A stretch of 64,000 bases of DNA from an uncultured Candidatus Melainabacteria bacterium (GCA_934717855.1 CAKUZI010000004.1:1-64000); one strand, 5' to 3'. Positions 1 to 8,864 are shown, numbered from the stretch's first letter. Notes: generated by a model not told the origin, from the sequence alone. Numbers and translations are program-made.

Positions 1-132
1 TATATAGTGAACTTCGAGCAAGTTCCTTTTCATATTTTCAAAATCATCATTTAGAGTTCTATACCGTTTTTCTAATTTTTTGAAATCTTTTTCAAACTCT
101 AATATGGAAGAATAATTAATCGTCTTCGTCAT
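1..132 (-). CDS. RelE/ParE-like toxin, partial (cut by window edge)
   Basis: This frame is open to the left edge of the window. The visible 44 residues (MTKTINYSSILEFEKDFKKL... then EKRYRTLNDDFE) resemble the N-terminus of RelE/ParE-superfamily toxins, which inhibit translation or gyrase: a short first strand followed by a basic two-helix hairpin with a 'F-x-K-D-F-K-K-L' pattern. Its start overlaps the end of the upstream antitoxin gene by 17 nt. A purine-rich AAGGGAG lies just before two tandem in-frame ATGs (132 and 135); the second ATG (132) has better spacing. The location behind an XRE-Panacea gene supports a toxin role. The catalytic C-terminus is outside the window, so the RelE versus ParE subtype cannot be judged. 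Confidence 0.62.
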   Translation of the reverse strand, partial: MTKTINYSSILEFEKDFKKLEKRYRTLNDDFENMKRNLLEVHYI

Positions 133-895
133 CATACTCCCTTACTGATGTATCCTCATTTCTATAGAATACAGCTTCATAATCAATTTGAGTCTTATCA
201 TCTGCTCCTATCCATGGAACATCTTTATGAGAAAAATCTGATAATTCTTTAGCACTTTTATCAGAATGCTTTTCAAGAATTTTATCAATATGAGCAAGTT
301 CTTGTGCAGATAATAAGCTCAAATCCGGATCTATCAATGGCAGATATTTAGTCATATCGTGAGAAAATCTTTTAGTTTTTATTTCTTCAATTTCACCTGC
401 TTTTTCCATTTCTTTTGTTAGTTTTGCAAAATCAATAGGTGTTGGACCAAAAGTATTTTTAATATATTTCAAACCCATAAGTTGAGTTTCAAATAATTCA
501 TAGTAATCAAAATCTATAAAATAAAGTAATTTATACAAAACTGTTTGCCCAACATTTGGTTTTGCTCCAACTTTTTTCAATATATACAAAAATACTTGTT
601 TAAATTTTTCTATATTTTCTATTGGAATATTAATTCTTATATCATTTGTATTTTCTTCGCTATGCTTTTTACCAACAATATTGTATGAATATTTTGTTGG
701 CATTTTATTATCAATTATGCATGCATAATCAACATCAAAAAATTTTGCTAATTTCTTGACAACTTCAAGTGTAGGTTTAGATTCAATATTTTCATATTTA
801 ATATATGATTGTCTTGAAACCCCTATCTTTTTGGCTAGTTCATCTTGTGATAATTTTGCTTCTTCGCGAAGTTTTTTTAAAACACTTCTAGGCAT
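116..895 (-). CDS. XRE-HTH / Panacea (DUF4065) antitoxin
   Basis: The 259-residue protein begins with an XRE-type helix-turn-helix (about residues 4-58, with LSQDELAKKIGVSRQSYIKYE) followed by a Panacea/DUF4065 (SocA-like) domain (about 100-235, with TVLYKLLYFIDFDYYE and KNTFGPTP). Such proteins are antitoxins: the HTH binds the operator and Panacea binds the toxin. The start at 895 was chosen over an upstream in-frame one because GGAGGT sits 6 nt before it and a near-perfect promoter lies immediately upstream, which would leave the longer form untranscribed. The downstream overlapping gene encodes a RelE-like toxin, so this is a two-gene TA operon, probably autoregulated through the palindrome over the -35 box. 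Confidence 0.85.
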   Translation of the reverse strand: MPRSVLKKLREEAKLSQDELAKKIGVSRQSYIKYENIESKPTLEVVKKLAKFFDVDYACIIDNKMPTKYSYNIVGKKHSEENTNDIRINIPIENIEKFKQVFLYILKKVGAKPNVGQTVLYKLLYFIDFDYYELFETQLMGLKYIKNTFGPTPIDFAKLTKEMEKAGEIEEIKTKRFSHDMTKYLPLIDPDLSLLSAQELAHIDKILEKHSDKSAKELSDFSHKDVPWIGADDKTQIDYEAVFYRNEDTSVREYDDEDD

Positions 896-913
896 AGTAA
901 TACCTCCATTAAC

Positions 914-954
914 AGTATAAACGACACCTAGATATGTGTCAAGATATATTGACA
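914..954 (-). promoter_or_regulatory. Promoter and palindromic operator of the Panacea TA operon
   Basis: On the minus strand there is TTGACA (937-942), a 17-nt spacer and TATACT (914-919). A perfect inverted repeat, TGTCAA-GATATA-TTGACA (937-954), overlaps the -35 box. A second copy of TATTGACAATAATTT (947-961 and 971-985) is offset by 24 nt, a spacing that would put two repressors on nearly the same face of the helix. An XRE antitoxin binding here would block RNA polymerase. Confidence 0.75.
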
Positions 955-979
955 ATAATTTGTAAAAATTTATTGACAA

Positions 980-1328
980 TAATTTAAGTAAATGGTTATA
1001 TCAGTAAAAAAGAGCAAACATTACAACAGGTGTTTTGTTGGATTTAGTAGTACCTATAAGAATTATTTAATAACTCGGTATTATAACCAATAAAAAACAT
1101 CCAAACTGTCATGAAAATGTAAACCTGAAAACCTATATCGTCCCACAAAAAAAAGAAGCCATTTCTGACTTCATTTATTTTGGGCTCAGTGGGACTGTCT
1201 TGAGTCGTTCGAACCTAGACAAAGCTCACGCTTTGTGGTTCTCGTTGTAATTTAACATACAGAACAAGATATAATTAATATAAGATGGAGATTGTATTAT
1301 TTTATTGCTCCTGTTGCTTTTAATACAG
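980..1328. other. Gene-free stretch with a minus-strand terminator
   Basis: No credible ORF is visible. A rho-independent terminator for leftward transcription lies at 1147-1172 (stem GAAGTC/GGCTTC followed by an 8-T run on the minus strand). Next to it, 1177-1245 contains a small hairpin (ACAAAG...CTTTGT) and a tRNA-like GTTCGAAC word, but no complete tRNA fold can be drawn. It may be the scar of a lost element. Confidence 0.4.
1147..1172 (-). terminator. Rho-independent terminator, leftward
   Basis: The minus strand reads GAAGTC-agaaat-GGCTTC followed by eight T residues. It would end transcripts coming from the broken peroxiredoxin region. Confidence 0.55.
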
Positions 1329-1743
1329 TTAATGTATAGCTGAATCCAATTCTTCACAAAAAGAACTATAATAATAAAAATGAGCCTCATATAATATACT
1401 TAGCATTTTAGTTAATTCACGAGTATCTAATCTTAAATCTCTATTAATTTCAATTTTTTGTTTTATTTTATAAATTTTGTCTTTTAATTCCTCTAATTGA
1501 TATAAAATTCGGTGTAGTTCTAAATATAGTTTTAGTTCATAATACATATATTGCCCGATTGTTGAACTATAGCTCGTTAAACGGTTTATGTTATCTCTAA
1601 AATAGCAGGCTTCCTGAGTGCAACCGGATGTATTATCTTTCGGATAAAAATATAAGATAATTTTTTGTCCTTTGAAATCACTTAAAGAATGTTCTTTTTT
1701 ATTACCATCAGTATCAAGTCCTTGTAAATTAAATATTGTTCAT
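1329..1743 (-). pseudogene. bcp: Broken thioredoxin-dependent peroxiredoxin (Bcp/PrxQ type)
   Basis: A strong SD (AAGGAG, 1750-1755) precedes an ATG at 1741-1743, but that frame stops after four codons. The next frame (from 1739) reads FNLQGLDTDGNKKEHSLSD, then KIILYFYPKDNTSGCTQEAC and YFRDNINRLTSY, an unmistakable Bcp/PrxQ peroxiredoxin core with peroxidatic and nearby resolving cysteines (GCTQEAC). The first residues are missing or frameshifted, and after NRLTSY (about position 1560) the similarity stops and a 70-residue lysine/leucine-rich tail follows that is not peroxiredoxin. The downstream ORF of 72 codons (1329-1547) is this tail in the same frame and should not be read as a separate gene with confidence. 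A deletion or insertion has replaced the C-terminal two thirds. Confidence 0.75.
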
Positions 1744-1837
1744 ATAAATCTCCTTTTTATTAAGATACAATAAAAGATTGTTTATTTAGTACATATAATA
1801 TAAAATTAGAAAGTACAAGAGTAATGAGGGAGAGTGA

Positions 1838-4800
1838 ATGGACGGGATTAAGAAAAAGTTTGGACCATTAGCAAATTTAGAATTTGATAAATTGTTTTTA
1901 GGTCAGGTATTTTCGCATTTTGCGGATGCAATTGTACAGTTTTTGCTTGTGGCAATTTTATTACAGATGTCTGGAAGTGCAGGAAAATCAATTGCGGTAA
2001 TGTTTTTTGTTTTTCTGTTGCCACAATTTTTATTAAGTCCGTTTTCTGGTGCCCTTTGCGACCGATTCTCAAGAAAAGCTATTCTTTCTACAAGTTGTTT
2101 ATTTAGGGCGATAACCGTCGGTGCTATAATTTTTTTAGCCCCTAAATTATCCCAAAATTTAATTTATATTTTTGCATTTGTGTTGGGAACAGGGGCAGCA
2201 TTTTTCTATCCTGCAAAAATGTCAGCCGTTACAAATGTTGTTAAAAGCGAGCAGTTAAAATTTGCAAATGCTTTAACCTCTTCAATTGGTGCAATTGCAT
2301 TATTATTTGGTGCTTTTGCTGCAAATTATTTGATAACTTTTGGAAACCTTCAGGCTTTTTTAGTTGTTGCCACTATGTATTTAATTGCTTCAATATTGAC
2401 CGCATTTATTAAATTCCTAATCCCTCAAAATTATTTTGTAAAAAAAGAAAAAACAAACGATATGATTGTTGCGTTGAACTACTTGAAAAAACATAAAAAA
2501 GCATTATACTTGGTTGGTTTAACTATTTGTCTGCAATTTATCGTTGCAGTGTTTTCAAACGGTTTAAATGCCTTGATAACAGATTACTATGGGTTAAGTT
2601 TTTCCGATTTAACTTATTTAAGAACTCTTTTGGGGATAGGTATAGTTGCAGGTATGGGAGCGACTATTTATTTTGCAAGAATAATGAGAATCCCGCACTT
2701 ATTTGCAAGTGGTTTTAGCGTATTATGTTTGGCTCTTATTACAGCTCCTCTTTGTAAAACAATGGAAAGTGCTTGGATGTGGCTTATCCCTATTGGAATG
2801 GCAGATGCGGTTGTAATTGTAATGTTAGATACTATTTTGCAGAAAATCACTCCTGACAGAGTTCGTGGTAAAATTTTTGGTTTAAATTTAACAGCAAGCA
2901 CCTTGAGTTTTTTAATTGGAACAGCAATTGTTGCTCATATTGTAGGATTTATCAATCCGTTAAATGTATTTAGGGGAATTGCAGTTATCTCGTTTGTTTT
3001 GGCGGCTTTAATTCTTGTATTTGACAAATCGTTCAGATATTTCTTGCTCAAGGCTACTTTGGGACATATTTTCTTACTTTTATTTAGGTATAGAATTGAA
3101 GGAGCTGAAAATATTCCTCGCAGGGGTAAATGTATATTAGCAGGTAACCATACAGGACATCTTGATCCGTTTATAATACAAATGGCGACGAATCGTCAAC
3201 TATGGTTTGTGACAGGGCCTGCGGCGTTTAAAGTTCCTATTATAAGACATTTATTAAAGTATTATAATGTTTTACCTTTAAAATTTGGTAGAGGTTTAGA
3301 AGCGATAGATGCGGCAAATCAAAAATTAAACTCAGGCGAAGCGGTGATTATATTTCCGGAAGGTAAATTTACTCCTGACGGTGAGCTTTGTAAATTTAAC
3401 CGTGGCGTAGGTTTAATGGCAAAAGCAACAAATTCTCCGATTATTCCGTTTGCGATAAAAGGTGGTTTTGAATCATGGGGTAGAACTCGTAAATTGCCAA
3501 AATTGTTTAATGAAATTGTTATTCAATTCGGACAACCAATTACAGATTTTGATAAAGATGAAAAAGATATTGCACATGAATTGCAAAAACGTGTCAACTT
3601 CATGAAAAAATCTTTGGAACGTCGTCAATTCTACAAAATCGACCATAAACTTCATTCAAATTTCCTTGATTTAATGCAGGAAAAAGGAGATATTTACGGA
3701 CAAGTTAAGGCTTTAACGCTCAAGACCAAAGACGGATATGAAGAATTAAGTTACATCGAAATTTCAAGAAAAGCAAAGAAATTTGCGAACTATTTAATAG
3801 AAACTGTTGGAGTTCAGCGAGGTGAAAGAATTGCTATAATTTGTGAATCACGTCCCGAATTTTCAATTGGGATGTTTGGGTCAATTCAAACAGGAGCAAT
3901 AACAGTTCCATTGGATGTTAAATTAACAGTTCCAGAGCATACACATATTCTAAGCGATTGTAATCCTCGAATTTTGCTATGCTCAAGCCATTACTTGGAA
4001 CACGCAATCGAAGTTAAAAATAATGTACCATCCATTGAGCATATTTTTGTTTTGGATGATGAGAATGAACAAACTAATGAAAATTGCCCATTAATCTCAA
4101 CACTTGAGGCGGATATTGATAAAAATTTGGGCAGACCAAGAACATTGGATGAAACAGCTCTGATTGTCTATACATCAGGAACTACTGGAAATCCGAAAGG
4201 TGTAATGATTAGTTTTGGGAATATATATTCGCAGCTAAGAGATTTTGAATATATGTTCAAGCTAACTAATGATAATACTTTGCTTTCTATTTTGCCTTTA
4301 AATCATTTGTTGGAGCTTGATTGTGGATTTTTCGGAATGCTTTATATGGGTGCAAAAGTTGTTTATATCAAGTCTTTAAATCCGAAAGAATTGACCTCAA
4401 CGATGAAAGAAAAAGGAATTACAAATATGATTGTGGTTCCGCTTGTAGCAAAAATGCTTAAAAATTCTATTGATAAACAGATTAAAAAGCAGCCTGAAAG
4501 TGCACAAAAAGCATTTAAAATTCTCTATGGACTTGCAAAATTTGCTCCTCGTAAACTTCGCCGTTTGATGTTTAAATCGGTTATCGATGGATTGGGTGGT
4601 AAGTTAGAATGTTTTATTTGCGGAGGAGCTCCATTAGAAGATAATGTGGCAGAATTCTTTGAAAGGATTGGTGTTCCTGTATTCCAAGGGTACGGTTTGA
4701 CGGAAACGTCTCCGACAATTTCTACAAATCGTTACGGTCATTCAAAAATCGGTACTGTTGGGCAGGCATTACCTTCTGTTATGGTTAAAATAGCTGATAA

Positions 4801-5311
4801 TGGTGAAATTTTAGCCACTGGTCCTAATGTAATGCAAGGGTACTATAACAAACCTGAGATGACTAAAGAAGTGATTGATGAAGATGGCTGGTTCCACACT
4901 GGTGACATTGGTGAAATCGATAAAGACGGTTTTATAAAAATTACAGGAAGAATTAAAAATATGATAGTCCTTGGTGGAGGAAAGAAAATCTTCCCTGAAG
5001 AAGTTGAGGCGATTTTAGAAACTTCAAAACTTATAAAAGAAGTCTGTGTTATGTCTTTGATTATAAAATCTGGCAATAAGGCTGGTACGGAAGAAGTCGG
5101 TGCGATTATCTGCCCAGCTGACGATTTGCAAAAAAAATCGAATGAAGAAATTCAAAAATTATTAGAAGAAGAGGTTAAAAAGTTGTCAGAATCTAACCTT
5201 GCACCATATAAAGTTCCGACAGTTGTTGTTCTTCATCGTGATGAACTTCCGAAAACCTCAACCCGTAAAGTTAAACGTAAAGACCTTAAAGAATGGTATG
5301 AAAGTTTATAA
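1838..5311 (+). CDS. aas: Fused lysophospholipid transporter / acyltransferase / acyl-ACP synthetase (Aas-like)
   Basis: The 1157-residue protein has three modules. Residues 1-400 are an MFS transporter of LplT type (about 12 hydrophobic segments). About 410-620 is a PlsC-type 1-acyltransferase with NHTGHLDP (about 436, the HX4D motif) and FPEGK (about 505). About 640-1157 is an AMP-forming acyl-ACP/acyl-CoA synthetase with YTSGTTGNPKG (about 776) and YGLTETSP. In Gram-negatives LplT flips lysophospholipids inward and Aas re-acylates them, so a single polypeptide could perform the whole salvage cycle at the inner membrane. AGGGAGAG lies before the ATG. It is the only gene in its unit; a bidirectional terminator follows immediately. 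Confidence 0.9.
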   Translation: MDGIKKKFGPLANLEFDKLFLGQVFSHFADAIVQFLLVAILLQMSGSAGKSIAVMFFVFLLPQFLLSPFSGALCDRFSRKAILSTSCLFRAITVGAIIFLAPKLSQNLIYIFAFVLGTGAAFFYPAKMSAVTNVVKSEQLKFANALTSSIGAIALLFGAFAANYLITFGNLQAFLVVATMYLIASILTAFIKFLIPQNYFVKKEKTNDMIVALNYLKKHKKALYLVGLTICLQFIVAVFSNGLNALITDYYGLSFSDLTYLRTLLGIGIVAGMGATIYFARIMRIPHLFASGFSVLCLALITAPLCKTMESAWMWLIPIGMADAVVIVMLDTILQKITPDRVRGKIFGLNLTASTLSFLIGTAIVAHIVGFINPLNVFRGIAVISFVLAALILVFDKSFRYFLLKATLGHIFLLLFRYRIEGAENIPRRGKCILAGNHTGHLDPFIIQMATNRQLWFVTGPAAFKVPIIRHLLKYYNVLPLKFGRGLEAIDAANQKLNSGEAVIIFPEGKFTPDGELCKFNRGVGLMAKATNSPIIPFAIKGGFESWGRTRKLPKLFNEIVIQFGQPITDFDKDEKDIAHELQKRVNFMKKSLERRQFYKIDHKLHSNFLDLMQEKGDIYGQVKALTLKTKDGYEELSYIEISRKAKKFANYLIETVGVQRGERIAIICESRPEFSIGMFGSIQTGAITVPLDVKLTVPEHTHILSDCNPRILLCSSHYLEHAIEVKNNVPSIEHIFVLDDENEQTNENCPLISTLEADIDKNLGRPRTLDETALIVYTSGTTGNPKGVMISFGNIYSQLRDFEYMFKLTNDNTLLSILPLNHLLELDCGFFGMLYMGAKVVYIKSLNPKELTSTMKEKGITNMIVVPLVAKMLKNSIDKQIKKQPESAQKAFKILYGLAKFAPRKLRRLMFKSVIDGLGGKLECFICGGAPLEDNVAEFFERIGVPVFQGYGLTETSPTISTNRYGHSKIGTVGQALPSVMVKIADNGEILATGPNVMQGYYNKPEMTKEVIDEDGWFHTGDIGEIDKDGFIKITGRIKNMIVLGGGKKIFPEEVEAILETSKLIKEVCVMSLIIKSGNKAGTEEVGAIICPADDLQKKSNEEIQKLLEEEVKKLSESNLAPYKVPTVVVLHRDELPKTSTRKVKRKDLKEWYESL

Positions 5312-5314
5312 AAA

Positions 5315-5342
5315 AATCCTCTCATTAAGAGAGGATTTTTTT
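5315..5342. terminator. Bidirectional terminator between convergent genes
   Basis: A 9-bp stem AATCCTCTC/GAGAGGATT with loop ATTAA is flanked by A and T runs, so it works in both directions. The stop codon of the minus-strand ligase gene (5325-5327) lies in the loop, so half of the terminator is also coding sequence for its last residues (KKILS). Confidence 0.9.
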
Positions 5343-6809
5343 TAGCTTATCGTAATCAATTTTTGAATTATGTCTTGGATCTCGTGGAATTTTTGTAATT
5401 ACAACTTTATCAAATTCAAAGTTTTTATTTCTTAATTCCTGCTCTATTTTTCCTTGCGGAATTTTGGTTTCTATTGCAATTATTATTTCTTTATCTAATT
5501 TTAGCACCGTACCTATTTCAATTCCGTCAATTTCCAGAAGAGCGTTTTCAATAGGGAAAACATAAACTTCTTTACCTTTATGTTCAAAGCGATTTTTTAC
5601 CCTGCCCATTAAAAATAAATTCCCGTCATTATCAAGATACCCTGCATCGCCTGTTCTGTGCCATACTTGCATATTGTAGTGAATTTTCGCAAAATTTTGA
5701 GCTTTTTCGCTGTTATAATATTCTTTTAAAACGTGTTTGCCTTCGACACAAATTTCCCCAATCTCGCCAGTGGGCAGCCACATACTTTCAAAATCTTCTA
5801 TCACTTTATCTGATGGCTTTATAATTTTTATGTTTATGTCGTCAATTGGTTTTCCTACATAAAGTCCGTCTTTGACATCACCTTTAAAATCTAAAAGCTC
5901 TCGAGTTGAAATTGATGCAATTGGTTCAGCTTCTGTTGAGCCATAAACTATTTCAACATTACAATTAATAAATTTCTCTTGTAAAAGTTTAGCAGATTTA
6001 GGAAAAACAGGAGCCCCGCCTGTAAAAATCCTTTTTAATCCATTGATTTCTCCAAAATCAGCAAGCTTTTCATAAAACCGAGGAGAGCCGACAGAAGTCG
6101 TTACTTTATTATTTTTTATATCGTTTGAAATTTTTTTAGGGTTTATATCCGCAGGTTTTTGAGGATTAAAATCTGGGATGACAGAAGTTGTTCCGCAAGC
6201 AAGATTATGCAAAACAAAGACTGGTAAACTTGCTAAATCTACATCATTTTCTTGAGGAGCAAGGTGTTTTTTTAAGACATAATGCTGTTCAAGTAAAAAT
6301 TCGTGTGTCCTTTTTGCAGCTTTTGGTAAACCAGTTGAACCTGTTGTAAAAGTAATTAGTGCTGTTGTATCAGATGTTGCGGGTTCAATCTCAATATTCT
6401 TTTTGGTTTTACGGATTTTTCCTGAAATTATATTTATCCCAACATCACGTACTTTTTTGCTAATAAGTTTCAATATGAATGCTTTGGGGCAAGCAATAAA
6501 TGCTTTGCATGGAACAATAGTTAAAGCTTGGTCAAGTCTGTTTTTATCCGCCCAAGCATCGACAAAAACAGCCGTTGCTCCAATATAAAAAATCGCAGAC
6601 AAAATCTTATAAAGTTCAATTGTCATTGGAACAAAAATCAAAACATTGTCTCCTTTTTTTATTCCTTTTGACAAAAAATACTGTGCATATTCTTTGACAT
6701 CTTGTGCCAATTTCTTATACGTAACTTTTTCTTTTTTATGTATAATGGCGAGTTTTTCAGGATGTTTTTCAGCGTTTTCGAATAAGATTTCTACGATATT
6801 ATTTATCAT
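5325..6809 (-). CDS. Class I adenylate-forming ligase (acyl-CoA synthetase-like)
   Basis: The 494-residue protein carries the AMP-binding signature FTTGSTGLPK (about 154-163), a YGSTEAEP acceptor motif, and a GEICVEG...WHRTGDAGYLD core motif. These enzymes activate a carboxylic acid as acyl-AMP and pass it to CoA or a carrier. The sequence reads more like OleC/fatty-acyl-AMP ligases than acetate or aryl ligases; the true substrate cannot be read. It is the last gene of the six-gene minus-strand operon and overlaps the GNAT gene upstream by 4 nt (ATGA-type coupling). The context (prenyltransferase, BtaA-like protein, lipid-kinase-like protein) suggests it loads an acyl chain for a lipid head or tail. 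Confidence 0.85.
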   Translation of the reverse strand: MINNIVEILFENAEKHPEKLAIIHKKEKVTYKKLAQDVKEYAQYFLSKGIKKGDNVLIFVPMTIELYKILSAIFYIGATAVFVDAWADKNRLDQALTIVPCKAFIACPKAFILKLISKKVRDVGINIISGKIRKTKKNIEIEPATSDTTALITFTTGSTGLPKAAKRTHEFLLEQHYVLKKHLAPQENDVDLASLPVFVLHNLACGTTSVIPDFNPQKPADINPKKISNDIKNNKVTTSVGSPRFYEKLADFGEINGLKRIFTGGAPVFPKSAKLLQEKFINCNVEIVYGSTEAEPIASISTRELLDFKGDVKDGLYVGKPIDDINIKIIKPSDKVIEDFESMWLPTGEIGEICVEGKHVLKEYYNSEKAQNFAKIHYNMQVWHRTGDAGYLDNDGNLFLMGRVKNRFEHKGKEVYVFPIENALLEIDGIEIGTVLKLDKEIIIAIETKIPQGKIEQELRNKNFEFDKVVITKIPRDPRHNSKIDYDKLKKILS

Positions 6810-7756
6810 ATTTTAACTCCATAAAGTTTGTATTCGTGATAAAGTTCACCTGATAATATGTTTGCAGACACATTATTTTCGTGCATAAGTGCATGGATTA
6901 TATTGTCATATTCAGCATCTTTGGCTTTTTTGTGCATATATTCGGTTAAATATGATCCGATACCACGGTATTTGTAATCTGGAATCTGTGCAAGCGTTTT
7001 TATAATCAATGATTTTTCTCTTCTGTTATACAAATTGTCAAATCCGAAAATGAATGCAAGGGCATCATTTTGTTCATTTTCTGCAATTAAAACCCATTCA
7101 GGGTTTAAAAAGCTTTTTACAGGCTCATACATTTTGAAAAATTCTTCAAATTCAATCGGAGTATAGAGAAAATTATTTACAAAACTCTTAATTGAAACCT
7201 CATAAATTTTTCTTATATCCCTTTCAAAATTATTTGGGTCAAATTTGCGTATTTTCACACCCTTTTGCTCAAATATTTTTTCAAATTTATTAAATCTTGA
7301 ATAATCTCTATCCAAATTTCTGCAAACTGATGATGTGTAATTTGCAATAGTTTCAAAACCGTATTGTTCAAAAAGTTCAGCATAATATGGCTTGTTGTAA
7401 TTATCTAAAAGAAATGGAGGGTTCTCAGATGGCAGAGTTACACGATACTTTTTCCATGTTGAACCGTTAATTGGTCCAATTAAGTAGTTATAGCCATTTT
7501 GCAATGTGTAATTTTTTATCTCGTCAAATAGAAATTTTACAGCATTAATATTATTTTCGGCTTCAAAAAATCCTATTTGAGCACGATTATTGGCATAAAT
7601 AAGCCCAGCTCTTGCTAAAATTTTGTCACCCTCTTTTACGATAAATAATTTTTTGCAAACTGAAACATCCTCTGATTTTGTCGTATAAAACGGGTCGCCA
7701 TCATACAAAATTTTGGGAAATTTTAAAAATTCTTCTTTATTATCAGATAAATACAT
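6806..7756 (-). CDS. GNAT-family N-acyltransferase
   Basis: The 316-residue protein has a GNAT fold with the acetyl/acyl-CoA pyrophosphate loop YKYRGIGSYL at about 258-267, followed by a long helix (TEYMHKKAKD). The N-terminal half (LIGPINGSTWKKYRV and neighbouring residues) is typical of longer GNATs often annotated in lipid or peptidoglycan modification. It overlaps both neighbours (14 nt with the membrane kinase-like gene, 4 nt with the ligase), so it is translationally coupled. A role transferring the acyl group made by the downstream ligase is an inference from position. Confidence 0.72.
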   Translation of the reverse strand: MYLSDNKEEFLKFPKILYDGDPFYTTKSEDVSVCKKLFIVKEGDKILARAGLIYANNRAQIGFFEAENNINAVKFLFDEIKNYTLQNGYNYLIGPINGSTWKKYRVTLPSENPPFLLDNYNKPYYAELFEQYGFETIANYTSSVCRNLDRDYSRFNKFEKIFEQKGVKIRKFDPNNFERDIRKIYEVSIKSFVNNFLYTPIEFEEFFKMYEPVKSFLNPEWVLIAENEQNDALAFIFGFDNLYNRREKSLIIKTLAQIPDYKYRGIGSYLTEYMHKKAKDAEYDNIIHALMHENNVSANILSGELYHEYKLYGVKI

Positions 7757-8864
7757 AACTCACTCCTAACACTAGTGCTGAAATTATTGATGTAAACCAT
7801 AAACCTTTATTCAAATCTTGGTTAAATAATTTTGTTTTGATTATTATACCTTCACAAATTATTGATGTTATAAAGGGATAAATTATATTTTGCCCAATAA
7901 ATTTTCCTAAAAATGCACAAATAACAGGAATTGTTAAAATATAAAATATTGGTCTTACTCTGTATGCATCAGCTTCTTCACAATCATAATTCAAAATCCA
8001 ATCTGTTTTTGCACAAATAAACGAAAATGCAAAAAGAATTATTGCGTAAATATTGCCTAAAAGAGCCCAGATAATATAATTTATCAGCCCTAAGAGTGTA
8101 ACTCCAGAAAATCCTATTCTTTTATAAGGTAGCAACAAAACCAGATAGCCAACCAAAAATCCAATCAATGCTAAAATTTGAAATGAAATTCCTTCAATTG
8201 TCGGAGTTATATTCTTAGATAAAATAAACATTGTCCCTAATGGAATGAATAAATTATCAGCACCTTTGAGACTTACACCTTCAAAAATAGTTACGATTAT
8301 AGAAATTAAAAGTGCAATCAAAACACTTTCCACTCTACCTATTTGCGTTGACAAAAGTAAAATCAAATGAACAATCAAAAAAGAAGTCAAAAAGAACGTA
8401 ACAGAACCCTCAATGGTTTTTCTTGTTCCGACTTCGACTAAATATTCATTTGCACCGTAACTTTTTCCAACAAGTGCTGCTAATGCATCTGATATTGCTA
8501 AAATCAATATAGAAATAACATAGAACATTGGTTGATTTAAAATTTGTGAATATAAAAAGCAAGTGTAAATTGCAATTGGATGATAAATTGCTCCGTCCGA
8601 TTTCCTTTCCACTCCGTGAACTGATTGCAGCCAGCCGATTTTTTTAGTTATGAACATAATTGAAGCAAAACCAATTGCCAATGCCAAAACTGTCCAATAT
8701 GAAGTTAAAATAAACGGGAAAAATATTGTAACAAAAGCTCCACCAAAGTGAACAAATTTTCTTGTTGTTTCCGCTTTTGCACCTTTTTTTCGTAAAAATT
8801 CTGCAATTACAAAAAGTGATAAAAATATTATTGAAATTATACTTGCCCAAATTATATCAGTCAT
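7743..8864 (-). CDS. Phytol/dolichol kinase-like (SEC59/VTE5 family) membrane protein, with C-terminal extension
   Basis: The 373-residue protein has about 11-12 hydrophobic segments. The N-terminal 200 residues carry the family signature TTRKFVHFG (about 34-42) and SDALAALVGKSYG...TRKTIEGS (about 124-153), which bind CTP and the prenyl alcohol in phytol and dolichol kinases. The C-terminal 150 residues (from about 235, GFSGVTLLGLINY) form a second membrane block, weakly reminiscent of DUF92/VTE6, the prenyl-phosphate kinase that acts after VTE5. If so, this would be a fused two-step prenol kinase, but that second assignment is only a pattern impression. It overlaps the BtaA-like gene by 8 nt and the GNAT gene by 14 nt. 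Confidence 0.72.
   Translation of the reverse strand: MTDIIWASIISIIFLSLFVIAEFLRKKGAKAETTRKFVHFGGAFVTIFFPFILTSYWTVLALAIGFASIMFITKKIGWLQSVHGVERKSDGAIYHPIAIYTCFLYSQILNQPMFYVISILILAISDALAALVGKSYGANEYLVEVGTRKTIEGSVTFFLTSFLIVHLILLLSTQIGRVESVLIALLISIIVTIFEGVSLKGADNLFIPLGTMFILSKNITPTIEGISFQILALIGFLVGYLVLLLPYKRIGFSGVTLLGLINYIIWALLGNIYAIILFAFSFICAKTDWILNYDCEEADAYRVRPIFYILTIPVICAFLGKFIGQNIIYPFITSIICEGIIIKTKLFNQDLNKGLWFTSIISALVLGVSYVFI

Noticed and set aside
1177..1245. Possible tRNA on the minus strand (GTTCGAAC and a CCCA-like end)
   Set aside because: No complete cloverleaf with anticodon and D arms can be drawn, and the T-stem does not pair.
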